From assembly GCA_027625915.1 (NCBI GenBank), contig JANTQA010000029.1, forward strand, positions 1,674,001 through 1,738,000: a stretch of 64,000 nt of DNA. Direction: 5' to 3'. The first letter of the stretch is position 1, and each line of letters opens with the position of its first letter. A program made the translations under genes and the position numbers. The notes beneath the pieces were generated by a model. The model ran no database searches and was not told the DNA's origin. It saw only the letters and a list, made by a program, of their open reading frames with translations. The DNA comes from Anaeramoeba flamelloides. Its lineage: Eukaryota; Metamonada; Anaeramoebidae. This document shows positions 46,271 through 59,218 of the stretch, piece by piece.

Positions 46271-49200
46271 CTATAAATTTAATTATTTATTTTTAAAATA
46301 AAAAAAAAGGTTGAATTATAATTATTAAAATTATTTATTTTTATGTTTTGTTGAAAAAATTTAAAAAAAAGTATATCAAAATAATTTTTTTTTTTTTTTG
46401 TTAAAAATGTAAGTGGTTGTTGTTTAGGCTTGATATTGATGAGAGTATTGAAATATTTTTTGATGCTTTTGTGATTATTTATTGTTTTTGATCTCAAAAT
46501 ATAAACTTTAGAATCGTAAATTTGAGAGTGTCCAGTAAGTAGTTTTGATGCGATTTTTTTTTTTTAAAAAAAAAATAAATTCATTTCATTACCAAAATAC
46601 TTGTTTTTCAATCTTAAGTGACTAGCATAGCCATAGATTAGTCTAAAATTAAAGTATTTTGTAATTGAAAGTAAATCATATTAGTGCTACATAGTTCAAA
46701 TGGTTTCTGTGATTTTTGTGACTTCAAAAAAATTCGATTTTTAAATATAATTGAACAATAAATTATGAGATTTTTTGATAAGAATGATCACAATCAAGAA
46801 TTGTCATTTTTGGAATTTTTTTTTTTTTACTATTTAGAATCAAAAAATATAGAACTCAAAATATTATTCTCCTGGTATTCAAAAATTAACATTTAGAAAC
46901 CTCCAAAAGTAACCATTTCAATTTTAAGATCCACTCAATAATCATTAACATAAAAGCCTAAAGATTGATTCCCTTTTGTTTCCTTTTTATGAAGAAATTG
47001 CAATTTCAATATGTGATTTAAGTTATTTGTAAAAATAATCTCAAAGTAAATTATTTAATTTTTTAAAAAAAAAAATCGAATTTTTTAGCAACTAATCTAA
47101 ATTTTGAGACAAATTTTTAAAAAAATAATGTTCAACTTTAAAGTTTGAATAATGATGGTTCAACCTTTAAAATTGTATAGACACATGATATCAATTGAAA
47201 TTTTTGAAGATCAAGAATCATTTTAGTTTACACTAATTCCCCAAACAAAAAGTATACTAAACTATTTTTCAACCATTTTGGCACACCCATAATAACTTTT
47301 ATATTAACCATTTTGACATTTAATTTCTTCGAGATGTATCTTTAAATATATTTTTTTCAAATTTTAAAAAGGGTTTTATTTCATTTTTTAATTCATTTTT
47401 TTTAATTCATTGTTTGATTCATTTTTTTTTTTAATTCATTGTTTGCAATGATTTGTTTGTAATGATTGTTAAACAAAAGAAAACAAGAAAAAAATAAGAT
47501 AACCACTGAGAAAAACCGAATAGATATTTTAATATTACATAATCATGGGGTTTCAATACGTGAAATATCTAAAAAAACTTGGTATTAAACCAGTGCGTTA
47601 TTGGATCCAAATTTTTAAAAAAGAACAAAGAATTACAGGAAAGAGAAAAATATCAACGATTAAAGACTCTCAAGAATTAATTGAATATGTTGAACAGGAA
47701 ACATAAAAAGAATAGGTAGTTGATTTGTAAAAAATTATCAAATCAATGTAAAGAACTTTTCCCAAATCATTATTGTTCATTAACAACAATTTATCGTATT
47801 AGAAAATATTTCAATTTTGAATACAAACTTCCTCGAGTTAGACAATTCTTAGCAAATAGGAAAAAGATTACTTTTTGCCCTTGCCCTTGCCCACGATTCT
47901 TTAAAAACAGATTGGAAAAATGTTATTTTTTCTGATGAATCGTGGTTTTACTCAAATCCAAAAAGAAGGTTTATTTGGAGAAGAAGAGGTGAAAAAGTTG
48001 GTATTTTTTTTTTGCTGTTTTATCTTTGTTTATCAAAAAAAATTTTTTTTCATTTTCCCCTTTTTGTTTCTTCATTTTTAGATTCTATTTTTAATGATTG
48101 AAAAAAAATTTTCGAAAAAAATCATGATATGGGGTGCAATTGGATATAATCTCATATCTGAATTAATTATAATTAATTCTTCTGTTAATACAGATATTTA
48201 CATTAATGAAATCTTGAAAAAATCAAAATTAATCAAATTAGCAAATCACAAGTATGGCAATTTAAATTGGATGTTTATGCAAGATGGAGCTAGGCCACAT
48301 ACTTCAAAGAGGACTATCAGTTTTATTGAAAAAAAAAGGTGTCTAATATTAGAACCATGGCCACCGAATTCGCCTGACTTGAATTCAATAGAAAATCTTT
48401 GGGCAATAAAGGATCCAAAACTCAGTAATCAATCAATAGATAATGAAGAAGAATTTCTTCGGATTTTAAAAAAAGTTTTCCCTTTCAATTACATTGGAAT
48501 TAATTGTAAATTTAATTATATCGATGAATAAACATCCCCAGTTAGTAATCGAAAGGGGTGGTCACTCAATCAATGGTTTTTATTAAAATTTTTTTTAATT
48601 AATAATTCTAATAAAATTTGATTTTTGAGAACCCCTAGTTTAAAATTTTTGGCACTTCACTTTTTTTTTCTTTTGAGATTTTGAACCGTTAATGGGTCAT
48701 TAATCAATTAAACCTTTAATTTAGTTTCTAACTAGTGAGTAATTATTTAGGTTATTGTTAAAACTATTTTTAATAATATATTTAATAAAGAATTCGATAT
48801 TTTAAATTTTGGGTGTGCTTAAAATAATAAAAATAGTTTATTTTAATATGGCAAGAACAGTTATTTTAATTCCCATTTGTATTACTGAAGCATTATCCTT
48901 AATTGAAATCCATTTGCTTATTAAATATAAATGGTAATATTTCATTGTGGATTGAAATAATTTTAATTTCTTATTTTTTGAAAATCTTTTGTAAAAAATA
49001 TCATTATAAAGTTCTTTTTATTATCCCAACAAGGATTTTCTTTTTTTTTTGACACTTGACTGAACTTTGAAAATTTTAAAATGTTTACCACATTTCAAAT
49101 CTTAATGCATATAATGAGTGTTCAGTTGAAGTTTTTGGAATTGAAAATTGAATCAAAAAAAAATAAATGCTTTTAAAATTAATGCTGGAGAAGAAACTTT

Positions 49201-50638
49201 GAATTGAATTGGTGATTTTAATCATACACCCAAATCCAGTTTTGAAAAAATAGTTTACTCTTGTAACAATAAAAGTTGAAAATTAAAAAAGTTCATCATG
49301 CTTTTTAATTTTAAATATTAAGATAATCATAGAAATGGCATAAATCAAATCTTACATGAAAATGAAAAAATTAGATCAATTAAGAAAAGAAGAAACAAAT
49401 TAATTTCAAGGAATAATTCATCATTGTACAATTCAACAAAATCAACAAAACCTGTTTAAATCTTCTTTTATATTGAGATCTGATTAAGTATTTTTCTTGA
49501 TGTCAAAATTTTTGTTCAAAGTTTCAAGAAATTATATAATAAAGCAGTTTAAAAAAATACAGGACATGTAAAAAATCCCGGACAAGATTTTTAATTGTGA
49601 ATATTAGTAAAATCATTGTGTAATTTCATTTATTTACAATCAAATTCCTTTTTTTAAGAATCGAACTTTTTCAATTATAACTCCCCCACTTATTAGAATA
49701 ATGATTGATGAAATCACACTTGTTCAAAACACCATTCAATCAATCAAAAAACAAGAAGAAAAAATATCATTTTCCAAACTCTAGTAAACCTCAATAAAAC
49801 TCGATTGTTTTTCAAAAAAAGTTGATCAACATATGGCTATCAAACAATTACTCGAGTATTCTAGAGACACCTTACTTTGATGAACTTTGGATAAGTTTAT
49901 TACTAATCTCATAAAAAAATTGGTTATTTATAATAAGGATTTGATTGAAATTAGACAAAAATTTTACTAATACTCAACAATTAAAAATCTTGTCGGGGAT
50001 TTTTTTCATGTACGGTATTTTTTTCCCTACTATAATGATTTAAGGACGATTCATATTCTATGTTCTGTAGGGATTTGAAATAGAATACCTGAACTAATAA
50101 AAATGATTTAAAAGAATGCCAATTAAAGTAAGAATATTGCAAATTTGTGGATTTTTGAGGATTTGAAAATGAAAACATTTATTAATCAAAAAATTTTTAT
50201 TAATTTTTGAGTAAAACAAGAGAAAATTTAAAAATCAATTGTTTTTATTGATATTTCAGCTGCTTTCATCCAAATTATTTTCAAATATATTTATACACTC
50301 AAAGTAGGCTATATGGTTAATTAAAATAATTTAGATACCCTAAAACCAAGTCATAATAGAATTTTGATTTTTGAACCTTTTAAATGTAAATTTTTAATAA
50401 GAAATGTAAAAATAGTTTTATCCAAATTACAAAATTTTCAAAGAAAAAATCCTAAATTTTAAATTTTAGCAAGAACTCTTGACTCAACATTCTTTTCATT
50501 CAACAGATATGTTGTTATAATCATAAAAGTAATATTTGGACCATAAAATATGAATAGCCCTTGATCAAAGAAAAATTTTAAATACAAAACAGTATTGTAA
50601 AAACTGTTATTGTGGCTAAAACTTTTATTTTATCTTTA

Positions 50639-50693
<55 letters not shown>

Positions 50694-53339
50694 TTAATAT
50701 AAGAGAATAATGGTTTTTTTTTCAAGAATTTGTTTTAATGAATATACACACATTTATATTTGTTTAGAATATTGTTAAACTGAAACTCTTGATTTACTAT
50801 TTTGGTTCAATAAATCCCCAGAATCTTTTGCTAAAAATTGAAAATAAATAAAAATATTTTCAAGGTTTTATTATTTTTTTAGTTACTAAAATCAAAATAA
50901 TTTAAAGATCAGTCAAAAAGAGGGAATTCGATTGTTTTTGTTTTTTTGGTGAATTTGAACAAATATTGAAAAGGAATTTTATTTGTAAAAATTGAAATTT
51001 TATTTTATTTTTTTTCTTTAAAAAATACAGCACCTCTTTTTGTTCTGTACTGAGTAGAACACACACTAACCAAAACAAAACAATTTTAAAGACCAAAATG
51101 GAAATTAAAATATTCTTTCTATAAGTTGAGAGTATTGAATTTCTCTTTTTTGTTATTTTCTTCAACCAAAAAAAGATATAATCTAATTACTACCAAACAT
51201 TCAACTTTCAAATGGTTTTATTTCCGACGTGTATTTGTAATTTTTAAAGCCCACTTGGTAATAAATAATCTCAAAAAGTAAATCTCATTAATGAAAATGA
51301 GTACCAAATACCCAATTTCTATTCAAGATTTAATTTTATTATGAAAAATTGTACTTCAAAAAAAAAAGAAATTAAATACTGTTTTCCAGTCTTACTTTGA
51401 ACCGAATAACGTGTTTTATGCTTTAGAATTTTTTATTGAAATCGGTGGTTTTCCAAAAAGGTATTCCAAAAAAAATAAATACCTTCTTATGCTTCGAAAA
51501 ATTGTCTTATTTCAAGACATTTCGGTTTTTCAATACAAATCTATTTTAGATAAATCTCTTATGATCAATAAAAAGAGTACCTAAAACTTTTTTAACCTTG
51601 TTAAATTCAAATATCAACAAGTAACTCTTCATTCAATTCCAAATTATGAGATTTTTTATTTATGTTTTCACTATAAGCAAAAATTGTTTCGGTTTATGAT
51701 CTTTGGTATTTTTTTTTTCTTTATTAGTTTATTGATTATCATTCCCTTTTTAATTTTTAATATTAACATAAGAGTCAATATTATTTTTGGTTTCAATTAT
51801 TCCAAATTAGAAACAATAAAAAATACCGAAATTGTAGCGTAAGACATATATATTTTTTTTTCTTTTCTTAATCGATCGAACTTTTTCATTTTCATGTAAG
51901 ATTTGATTTATGCCATTTCTGTGATTATCTTGATATTTAAAATTAATAAAATTGATTTTTTTTTTTTCCTGTTTGATTTTTTTTTTTAATAAAAGTTATT
52001 TTTGTTTTTATGAGAAGGTTTTTGGAGATCAAAGAATAATGAAAAACTTCTCCTTAATTTTTTGTTGTTGTCAATTATTACTTGATTTTTATAAAGAAAA
52101 GAAAGTCCAAACAATACACCTGTGCAAAATCAATGTCTGTATTTTTGGAAAATTTGATTTCAAAAAAAAAAAAAAAAAAAAAGAAAAAACATTTCTTGCT
52201 TTTCGTGTCTTATGGGTTCTTGAATTTTTTTAATTTTATACTGATCTCTCCCTTGCTCTACAAGACAATTTTTGAAAATTTTTTTCAAGTACAATTCAAA
52301 ACAAATTAGACTAAATAATTGGTGGGTTTAATTCCAAAAAGGGAAAACCAAAAGAATTAATAATTCATCATCAAATCTATTCATGGAAAATTGTTCAACA
52401 TTTTTGTGAGTGCTTTTTAAGACTTTTGGCTAGAGCTTTATGAAAATGGTTCTGATGATAAAGCTTGAATGAAAAGAAATTAAAATTTGTTGAAAATTTT
52501 CAAATGATTAAAAAAAAAATAAAAAAAAAAAAAAGAAGTTGTTTGTGTTATTCGATTCGATAAAAATTGAGAATTGTATTGTTCAGATCTATCTGAACCC
52601 ACTTAAGGGGAAATATGAATTGTAAATGGATCTTGTCAAATTCAAAAACAAAAGAAATAATAAAATAAAAAACAAAAAAGAGTTTTAAAAAAATAAAAAG
52701 AAGGAAATTTACCATAAATACAGAAAGATAATTCATGAGGGGGTAATCTTCAGCTTCCAAATAAATACCAAAAACGTTTGTTGAACGAACCAGTTGTTTC
52801 ATTATCCCTTCTGAGGACAATCTTGTTTTTATATTTTCAATTGGAAAAAAAGGTATAATTGCATCTTTTTGCAAATCATCCCCAGATCCCTTCTCCTCTT
52901 TGTTATTCTCGTCTTTGTTCCTTTCCTCTTTCCTTAGTACCAGTGCAAGTTTATGGGATTGCTGGAGCTTTGGTATTGACAGTTTTGTTATGATCTCTTT
53001 CACAGATAAGGATGTTGGAAAGGTGAGTGTTTCAATTAAAGAGCTTGACAATTCGTCAGGAATTCCTACCCTGATTGTTTCTGGGCATTTTTTCCTTAAT
53101 TCCAAATTGAGTCTCGAGTACTGCCCTAAAACGTAGTTGTCATCAAAAAATTCACCTTCAACATCATCAAAGACATCTTTTCTTTTTTGTCGAAAACAGC
53201 CAAATAATTGGTATTTTTCATATAAGATCGGGTTTTCTTTGAAAATATACTCCTTTAATTGCCCAACAGTGGTTTTGTTTGGGTTTAAAAAGTAATTTTT
53301 TAACTTTCCATTCGGCAGTCTTATTGTTACCTTGTTTTT
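44375..53339 (-). CDS. RasGEF-B: tandem ubiquitin-like (talin-head-like) domains plus RasGEF-N and CDC25 domain; 6.4-kb intron inferred
   Basis: Two exons are found, about 53339-52713 and 46270-44375, both phase 0, giving 840 residues with the 5' end missing. Residues about 4-85 and 85-200 look like successive ubiquitin-like folds (VTIRLPNGKLKNYF; ETIRVGIPDELSSSLIE), and a third follows the exon join (PMLIYLNLPSLPVFPVIVL). RasGEF-N covers about 385-495, a Glu/Arg/Lys-rich helix about 523-573 and the CDC25 domain about 600-830 (SLEFARQLTLYTFKLFSQIK; MHLRQLNNFEDLISIFCGLE; LIPYIGVFLTDITYIGD). It should catalyse GDP release from a Ras-family GTPase; the ubiquitin-like array could place it at membrane or cytoskeleton. 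If the two exons are really separate genes, the second could start at ATG 46249. Confidence 0.72.
47260..48838 (+). mobile_element. Decayed Tc1/mariner transposon (1.58 kb, transposase remnants)
   Basis: TIRs AACTATTTTTCAACCATTTT (left) and, reverse-complemented, AACTATTTTTATTATTTTAA (right), both running into GCACACCC, flanked by TA. The transposase is in pieces. A helix-turn-helix (NHGVSIREISKK, near 47548) is broken by a frameshift in an A7 run. A second DNA-binding part (ICKKLSNQCKELFPNHYCS) has a frame opening at 47720. The first catalytic Asp (VIFSDESWF) lies near 47930, and 48094-48531 carries MQDGARPHTS and WPPNSPDLNSIENLW. Between the second Asp and Glu I count 35 residues (DD35E). 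A GT...TTTTTAG stretch at 48001-48080 could be a small intron, but the frames do not join cleanly. At least three disruptions, so not autonomous. Confidence 0.9.
48094..48531 (+). pseudogene. Mariner transposase, C-terminal catalytic fragment
   Basis: Longest surviving piece of the transposase: 145 codons with IMIWGAIGYNL, the second catalytic Asp in QDGARPH, and the Glu in SIENLW. The N-terminal part lies in other frames upstream, so no full-length product is expected. Confidence 0.88.
49552..50024. mobile_element. MITE G (about 470 bp, 60-bp inverted ends)
   Basis: The left end (aaaatacaggacatgtaaaa to about 49612) and right end (about 49962-50024) are near-perfect inverted copies over about 60 bp, sharing gacaagatttttaattgt and attagtaaaa. 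The ends differ from the AACT-type families. The target duplication is not clear. Non-coding. Confidence 0.82.
50638..50692. repeat. (AT)n-(GT)n compound microsatellite
   Basis: About ten AT units run directly into about sixteen GT units within the RasGEF-B intron. Confidence 0.95.
51483..51848. repeat. Dispersed repeat family H, copy 2
   Basis: Second copy of the family at 6448-6812, same orientation, here inside the giant intron of RasGEF-B. Confidence 0.7.
52713..53339 (-). CDS. RasGEF-B upstream exon (ubiquitin-like domains 1 and 2)
   Basis: 209 codons, phase 0 at both ends, donor gtaaattt after YLSVFM. An in-frame stop lies upstream and there is no initiating ATG, so at least one more 5' exon is expected; I could not locate it in 53340-59218. 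The acceptor is either AAAAAAG at 53340 or CAAG at 53331. Domain 1 ends GEFFDDNYVLGQY...LELRKK, a layout like the F0-F1 boundary of talin heads. Confidence 0.75.
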
Positions 53340-54299
53340 CTTTTTTAAAAATTAATTTTTTTTTTTTTTTGTTTTTTTGTTTGTTATTTTTCAATGAAAA
53401 AGAAATTTAAATGATTTAATTTCATTAAAAAAGAGAAAAGTGTGTTGAATTTTGGAAATTTGGATTCAAACTTTTTTGGAAGACATCAAAAAATTGAAAA
53501 AATAGAAGGAAAAAATGATTTAAAATTTAAAAATTAGTTTTGAAATTTCAGCTTTCTTATTTGACAGAATCTGTTTACTCTGATCACTTACATTCTTTTT
53601 GAGTGAAGAAAATCATTTTTCTCAAAAGACTATCTTATTTTTTTTTGAATGAACACCAAGCACTTGTTGAAAATTAAAAGTTTTTCTATTTTGGAAAATT
53701 CACATTAAATTTATTCAGAAATTAATTTGTTTAGAAAAAGAAACGTGGATCTACAGATCTTAGAGTTGTTAGATTGGGTTCCATTTTCATGAATTAAAAT
53801 GGAATCTAAAAAAAGGAAAATAAACAGATTAAATATTTTTTCTAATTCTAAATTATTTTTTTGTTTTAATTCACTTAAGGACTATTCATATTTTATTGTC
53901 ATTGGTTTACTTCAACAACTGGTTACAAACTTGTTTCCATAAAATAATGTTAGGTCTATAGATCTTTAACGGTACTGTTGTCATAATAATGCGTGCAGAA
54001 ATGTTTAATTGGTGTTTCAAAATTACAAAACCTGTTTTTGAGTTATAGAAGACCTATACCTTAACCGATCACAGAAACCAACAATAAACCCAAATTAAAT
54101 ATGGTGTTGGTTTCTTAAAGTTTTGTTATTTAAAAAGAAATTCTAAAAATAAAGGATCAAATTAGAAAAATTTATTTCAAAAAACTGAGGAAATTTTCTT
54201 TTGGAGAATTTTTATCTTCAAAAAATACCAAAAAATTTAAAAACATTGAGAATATTATAAAAACTTTTCAACTAATTGTAGGAATAATTTAAAATTTAC

Positions 54300-55460
54300 T
54301 GAAAATCATCAGGAGTTTATGATCAAAATTGATTTAAACTTGGGTGTACAATTGAATTGTAAATTGAAAAAACACATTGGAAAAAGAAGAAAAAAAAGCA
54401 TGGATAATATTTTGAAACAAGGATTATACTGGTTGTGCAAGCATTATTTTGATCACTGTACTATTAAACATTATAAAAAAATAGTCGAAAGTAATCCAAA
54501 TAATGCTTGTCGTATAAATTTAATCATTGTTTCTAAATATACTAAATGTTTTTTCTTTCTTCTTGTTCCATTTGAACATCCAAGTCACTACCAAATAGTA
54601 AACTCAAGTTAAAATTAATTATGAAGGTCAAAATCTTTATTTTTTTGTTAAATTTTATTTTAATAATACAATTTGTTCAAAAATTTTCCTAATAATTTCT
54701 ATTTTTTTGAAATTTTTTGTTTTTTTGATTGATAAAAATTTATGAAAAAAATTATTACTATTTTTAGAGAAAAAATTTTTCCTAATTTGATCCTTCATTT
54801 TTATAATTTATATTCAAATAATAGAACTTTAAGATCTCAATACCATATTTACTTATCATTAATTGTTGTTTTTCCTTTGATCAGTTGATGTATTGCTTTT
54901 ACTATAAGAAAAAAAACATGCTTTTTTTTTGAAACAACTCTTTAACTTTTCTGTATAAATTATTTTAACCATACTAGTTCTCATTTTAATGGATTATAAT
55001 TATTAAATCAAATAAATACATTCAATAAATCTATATTTCTCCAAATTTAATTTTAAAAAACTCCTATTTTTCAAAAATGAAAACAATTATTAGATAAAAT
55101 AATTTTTATATACGATTTTTAAATTCATTTGGAAATTCTTTAGAAATAGGAATTAATTAGTTAATCAAAAAATTTGAGAATCAATAATTTATATGTTTAG
55201 TATTAATTACATAAGTAAAAAGAAAAAGTAACCGTATCAAATCTAACAGATAAGATCAAGAAATAAATAATTTTTATTTATATTTTCTTGATCAATTTTT
55301 TCAAATTTTTAATTTCCATTTTTTAATAGGTATGTGATAAGATGATACTAGGATCTCTGAATCTTCTCATATTTATTATAATATTAATGCATTTATTTAA
55401 AGAAATATTTTGAATCATTCAGTTTTGTATAAATGGTGGTACTCAAAATCTGCAAAATAT
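54300..55460. repeat. Dispersed element family IJ, longest copy
   Basis: The first part (54440-54940) matches 20400-20790 and the second part (54985-55460) matches 9780-10980, so the element is at least 1.1 kb. It includes the open frame 54319-54612 (97 codons, Cys/His/Tyr-containing, not recognised), which may be a fragment of the element's own protein. The site orthologous to the MITE A insertion is empty here (gatgatacTAggatctct). Confidence 0.6.
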
Positions 55461-55959
55461 ACTTCTCGCTTTGTTGAAAGGATCTCTCTTTTTTGTTTTT
55501 TTTTTGATTTTTTCGGATTTGAGAATAAATGTATGTTTAAGATTACTCATTCTTGTTGTTGTTTTTGTTGTTGTTTTTGTTTTTGTTCATGACAACCTAT
55601 TGTTGCTAATCTTTATTGTTGAGCCAATTGTGTACATTTACTACATGTACAAGTATCTTCAGTTGTGGAACAGAAGGTAAATATCTATGCACTGAAGTGA
55701 ATGGGTAAGTGAATAGAAATATGGACATATTAATAATCATATACTAATTGAATATATTGATCTTTTTTTTTTTTTTAATGATTAATGTTATTGATTTCTA
55801 GATCTTGAATTTAATTAAATTGGAATAGCAAACTAAAATAACTTCTAGTATATTTAATAGCCAATTCAAAAAAATTTTACAGCATCTTGAAATTGAAAAA
55901 CAAAGTAAAAATCTGATTACTTAAAAACCAAACTTTCTATTTTCTGTTATTTTCAGAAA

Positions 55960-56145
55960 TAAATTATTGTTTTTAAAAGTTTTGAAACATTTGATCCATT
56001 TTGAAAAAGTTCAAAATTCAACATATTTCCAAGGATATTTTAAAAAAATTATTTTCTTTATAAAACAAAGAAAGAAATTTTATTATTTTCTATAAAAAAA
56101 GTCTACATAAATACACTTTGTTTAATAAAATCACACAGTTATAGA
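55960..56145. repeat. Dispersed repeat family L, copy 2 (inverted)
   Basis: Inverted partner of 29680-29860. No coding content. Confidence 0.55.
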
Positions 56146-56694
56146 ATATTGGGGTAATATATATATATATATATATAAATTAGACAATAGTAATTATTAT
56201 TTGAAACTTGAAAAAAATAAAATTATTTGATTCAAAGAACAGTTCGAATCAATTTTTTCCTTTTTTGGATAAAAATATACTATAAAAACAGCCGAACCTT
56301 TAAATTATCGATGTTCCCAAAAAAATTTTTTAAAAGTTGCTACAATAAACTTTAAACTTGTGGATTTTTTAATTTTATTCTTTATTTCAAAATAAAATCA
56401 ATAGCACAATCTTAATTATTTCAGATAGTTGGTACTAAGTCGAAGAATAAGAGTATCAATAAGTTTTAATATTATTTGTTAATTTTTTTGAAAATATTTT
56501 CAAATAAATAAAAAGAATTTTTATTAATAATTATTTACAAAGAAAAAATAATTGTTAATATTATCAAATTAATTTATTTTAATAATGAAATTTTGTTGTT
56601 TATACTCTGAATATTTGAAAAGGAATAGTACACATTTTTTTTTAATTTCCATAAATATAATAAATTATTGGAAATATAATAGATCTCAATTTTT

Positions 56695-56850
56695 TTTTAG
56701 ATCTTCAATGATTCAATATTTAATTTATTTTTCATGAATTTATAAAATAAAATTAAATCCGAAATGTTGTTTAATATTATTTAATCTCTAAATTTACGAA
56801 AAGAAAAATTTGGTTCCTTTTTGAAAATTTTTAGATTTGGAAAAAAAAAA
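56695..56850. repeat. Dispersed repeat family K, copy 2
   Basis: Same orientation as 34010-34175. Diverged, non-coding. Confidence 0.5.
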
Positions 56851-57710
56851 ATAGAAACAGAAAAATTAAAAACAAAAAAAAAATCAAAACAATCCTCTAT
56901 TAATTGATTGATACCTGAAATACATCCGATACAATCCAACAACCCAATAAATTCAGAACAAAATTTCTAAATTTCTTTCCAAACTTTGAAATAATTATAA
57001 ACCATCTTTAATAATAATTGGCTCATTAAAAATCAAATTTTAAATAAAAATATTTTTAATAATTGAAGTTATCTATTATGATATAAAAATTTAGATTTTA
57101 ATATCCAATACTATACTCAAGAGATATTTATTTTTTGTCTAAAAATAAAAGAAAAAAAAATAAAATAAACTGTTAAAAAAAAATTGGGATATTTATTTTG
57201 AAAGAAGCATTATATAAAAAATATTTAATTTAAAAAATTAGAAAAACAGTTTTATCGATTCTCCTTCCATTTGAATAACTAAACATAATCTCTTTTTCAT
57301 ATTTGAAACCAAATTTTTCATTAATTCATCTGTTACTTCTTTCCAATTTTTTATTTTCATTTTCCATTTTAACAAAACAATGTTGAAAAAATAAAAAAGA
57401 GAAAAAATGATTTATTTGCAAACTTTTCATTGTGAGAGGAAAAACTTCAAAACAATACAAAAGCAATTCATTATTCAAATGTAAGATGGGCCATTTATTC
57501 TTAAATTTAGTTTATTTTGAAAAAACAAAATACTATAAAAGTATTTAATATAATTTAATTACATCCTTTCCAACTCTACTGTGAAAATATATATGAAATA
57601 TAAATTGATTTTCTATTATCAAATTTTATCTTGCGTGATAAACAGTCAAATGGTTATGAAAGGTTATTATAAACAGGAAATATAATAATATATGAAAATG
57701 AATTATGTAG

Positions 57711-58610
57711 GTGTTTGAAATATTCCCATAATAACCTGAAAATCGAAAAATCACAAAAATGATTTAATCACTTATTAACACTTTTTGAAAATTTCCCATA
57801 ACCCAAGTACCAAGAAATAAATTTTGATATTAAAATTAAAAATTTACTTTATAATAAAATCCTTATTCTTTGAATTTTCTTTCTGTAGTACTTAGAAGAA
57901 TTTTTGGAACCTTTTTAGCATATTTAAATATATTAGAACTGGTTAGTGTAATAAATTTAAATGTGTGTCAGAATATGTTTGGGTTTCATATTGAATGTGC
58001 CATGGTTGGTAGTTTTTAGTTGGATTAGATTAAATAATTTTTTTTTATTAAGAAAATTAAATCCAATTTTGTTTGATTGGCCTTATCAAGGGTATGGTAG
58101 ATGTTTCAAAATATATATTACTTGTTGATTTTTGGATTTTATTTCAGATTGTAAGTTTATAAGTAATGATATACAAATAGAAATTGTCGTAACAAAGAAT
58201 TTTTTATCTTAATTAATACCATTTACCAATTATTATTAATATTATCCACAACTAAGATATAAATTCCTTCCAAAGAAAATAGGTTGAAATAAAATTCCCG
58301 AAAATTTGTGTAATTTTCCACATTTTATATTTTCCAACCAAAAAAAAAAAAAATATTTCTTCATCAAAATTTTAATTTTATCATTAAACTGAGTATATTG
58401 ATAGTATGTTTACTTAGAAGTTGTTCAAAACATGTTTTGCTGATGGTTAAAAAATTATCGAGTATTTTCGATTTTTTGGGTGTTTTCTTTAATATTTGAT
58501 TGGTTAAAATTATGTTGAACTTTTTTTGGTTTTGGAAATTGATCAACAAATTCATAAACAAACTTTAATAAATTCAAATCTTCAATTCTCAAAATTGGAA
58601 AAATTACAGG
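57711..58610. repeat. Dispersed repeat family F, copy 2
   Basis: Begins aggtgtttgaaatattccca and follows copy 1 in order to about 58610, with moderate divergence. Two overlapping minus-strand open frames at 58364-58637 fall in its right part. One reads ILRIEDLNLLKFVYEFVDQF and may be an element-encoded fragment, but it is not recognised. Confidence 0.6.
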
Positions 58611-59218
58611 CATAAACATTTTAAAAACAATGATCAAAAAAAGTTTTCAAATTTCTGTGATTTCTAATCTTGGGAAAAATCTAATTTTTGTCTTTGCTTT
58701 TACAAAAAAAAAAAAAAAAAACTCTTATTTAATAAGAGAAATTGAAAACTTTATCTTATGATCTGAGAGAAATTGACTTTTCTATTTCATAAAGCACACT
58801 TTTATCATAGACAAAGAATTTCAATGTCTTATAAAATTGTGCGGTAGAGTTTAAACTGCTGTAATTTTTTTTGAAAAATCCAAATTAAAAAATAAATATA
58901 AAATTAAAGTTGTTTATTAATAAAAAAAATCAAAAATAAAAAATAAAAAATAAAACAGAGAAATGTAAATAATAAAAATCATAATAATAATCATTCAATT
59001 TGAATATTAATAATTGAAATAACAATAATATACTTTGAAATAAATAAAAAATTTAAAATAATTAAAAAAAAAAAAACAATTTTTTGAAATAAATCTATAG
59101 TAAAAAAATTTGATAAATAAGAAAGTAATACCAAACCATTAAAAAAAAACTAGAAAAGATAAGAAAAGAAAATTAAAGGAATTAATACAGGGTGCAACAA
59201 TAAATGTAGTTAAGAGAA

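Larger units (their letters stand above)
46271..52712 (-). other. Inferred giant intron of RasGEF-B, 6.4 kb
   Basis: Contains a decayed mariner element (47260-48838), MITE G (49552-50024), an (AT)n(GT)n microsatellite (50638-50692) and family H copy 2 (51483-51848), and no host gene on either strand. Donor gtaaattt and acceptor atttatag match the window's splice consensus. Confidence 0.62.
53340..59218. other. Upstream region of RasGEF-B / downstream of the hydrogenase gene
   Basis: Holds the longest family IJ copy (54300-55460), family L copy 2, an AT microsatellite (about 56158-56177), family K copy 2 and family F copy 2. A missing 5' exon of RasGEF-B should lie here or further right, but no convincing ATG exon with a donor is visible on the minus strand. 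Confidence 0.5.

Noticed and set aside
47720-47935. Stand-alone small protein gene
   Set aside because: It is the middle part of the decayed mariner transposase, bounded by the element's TIRs.
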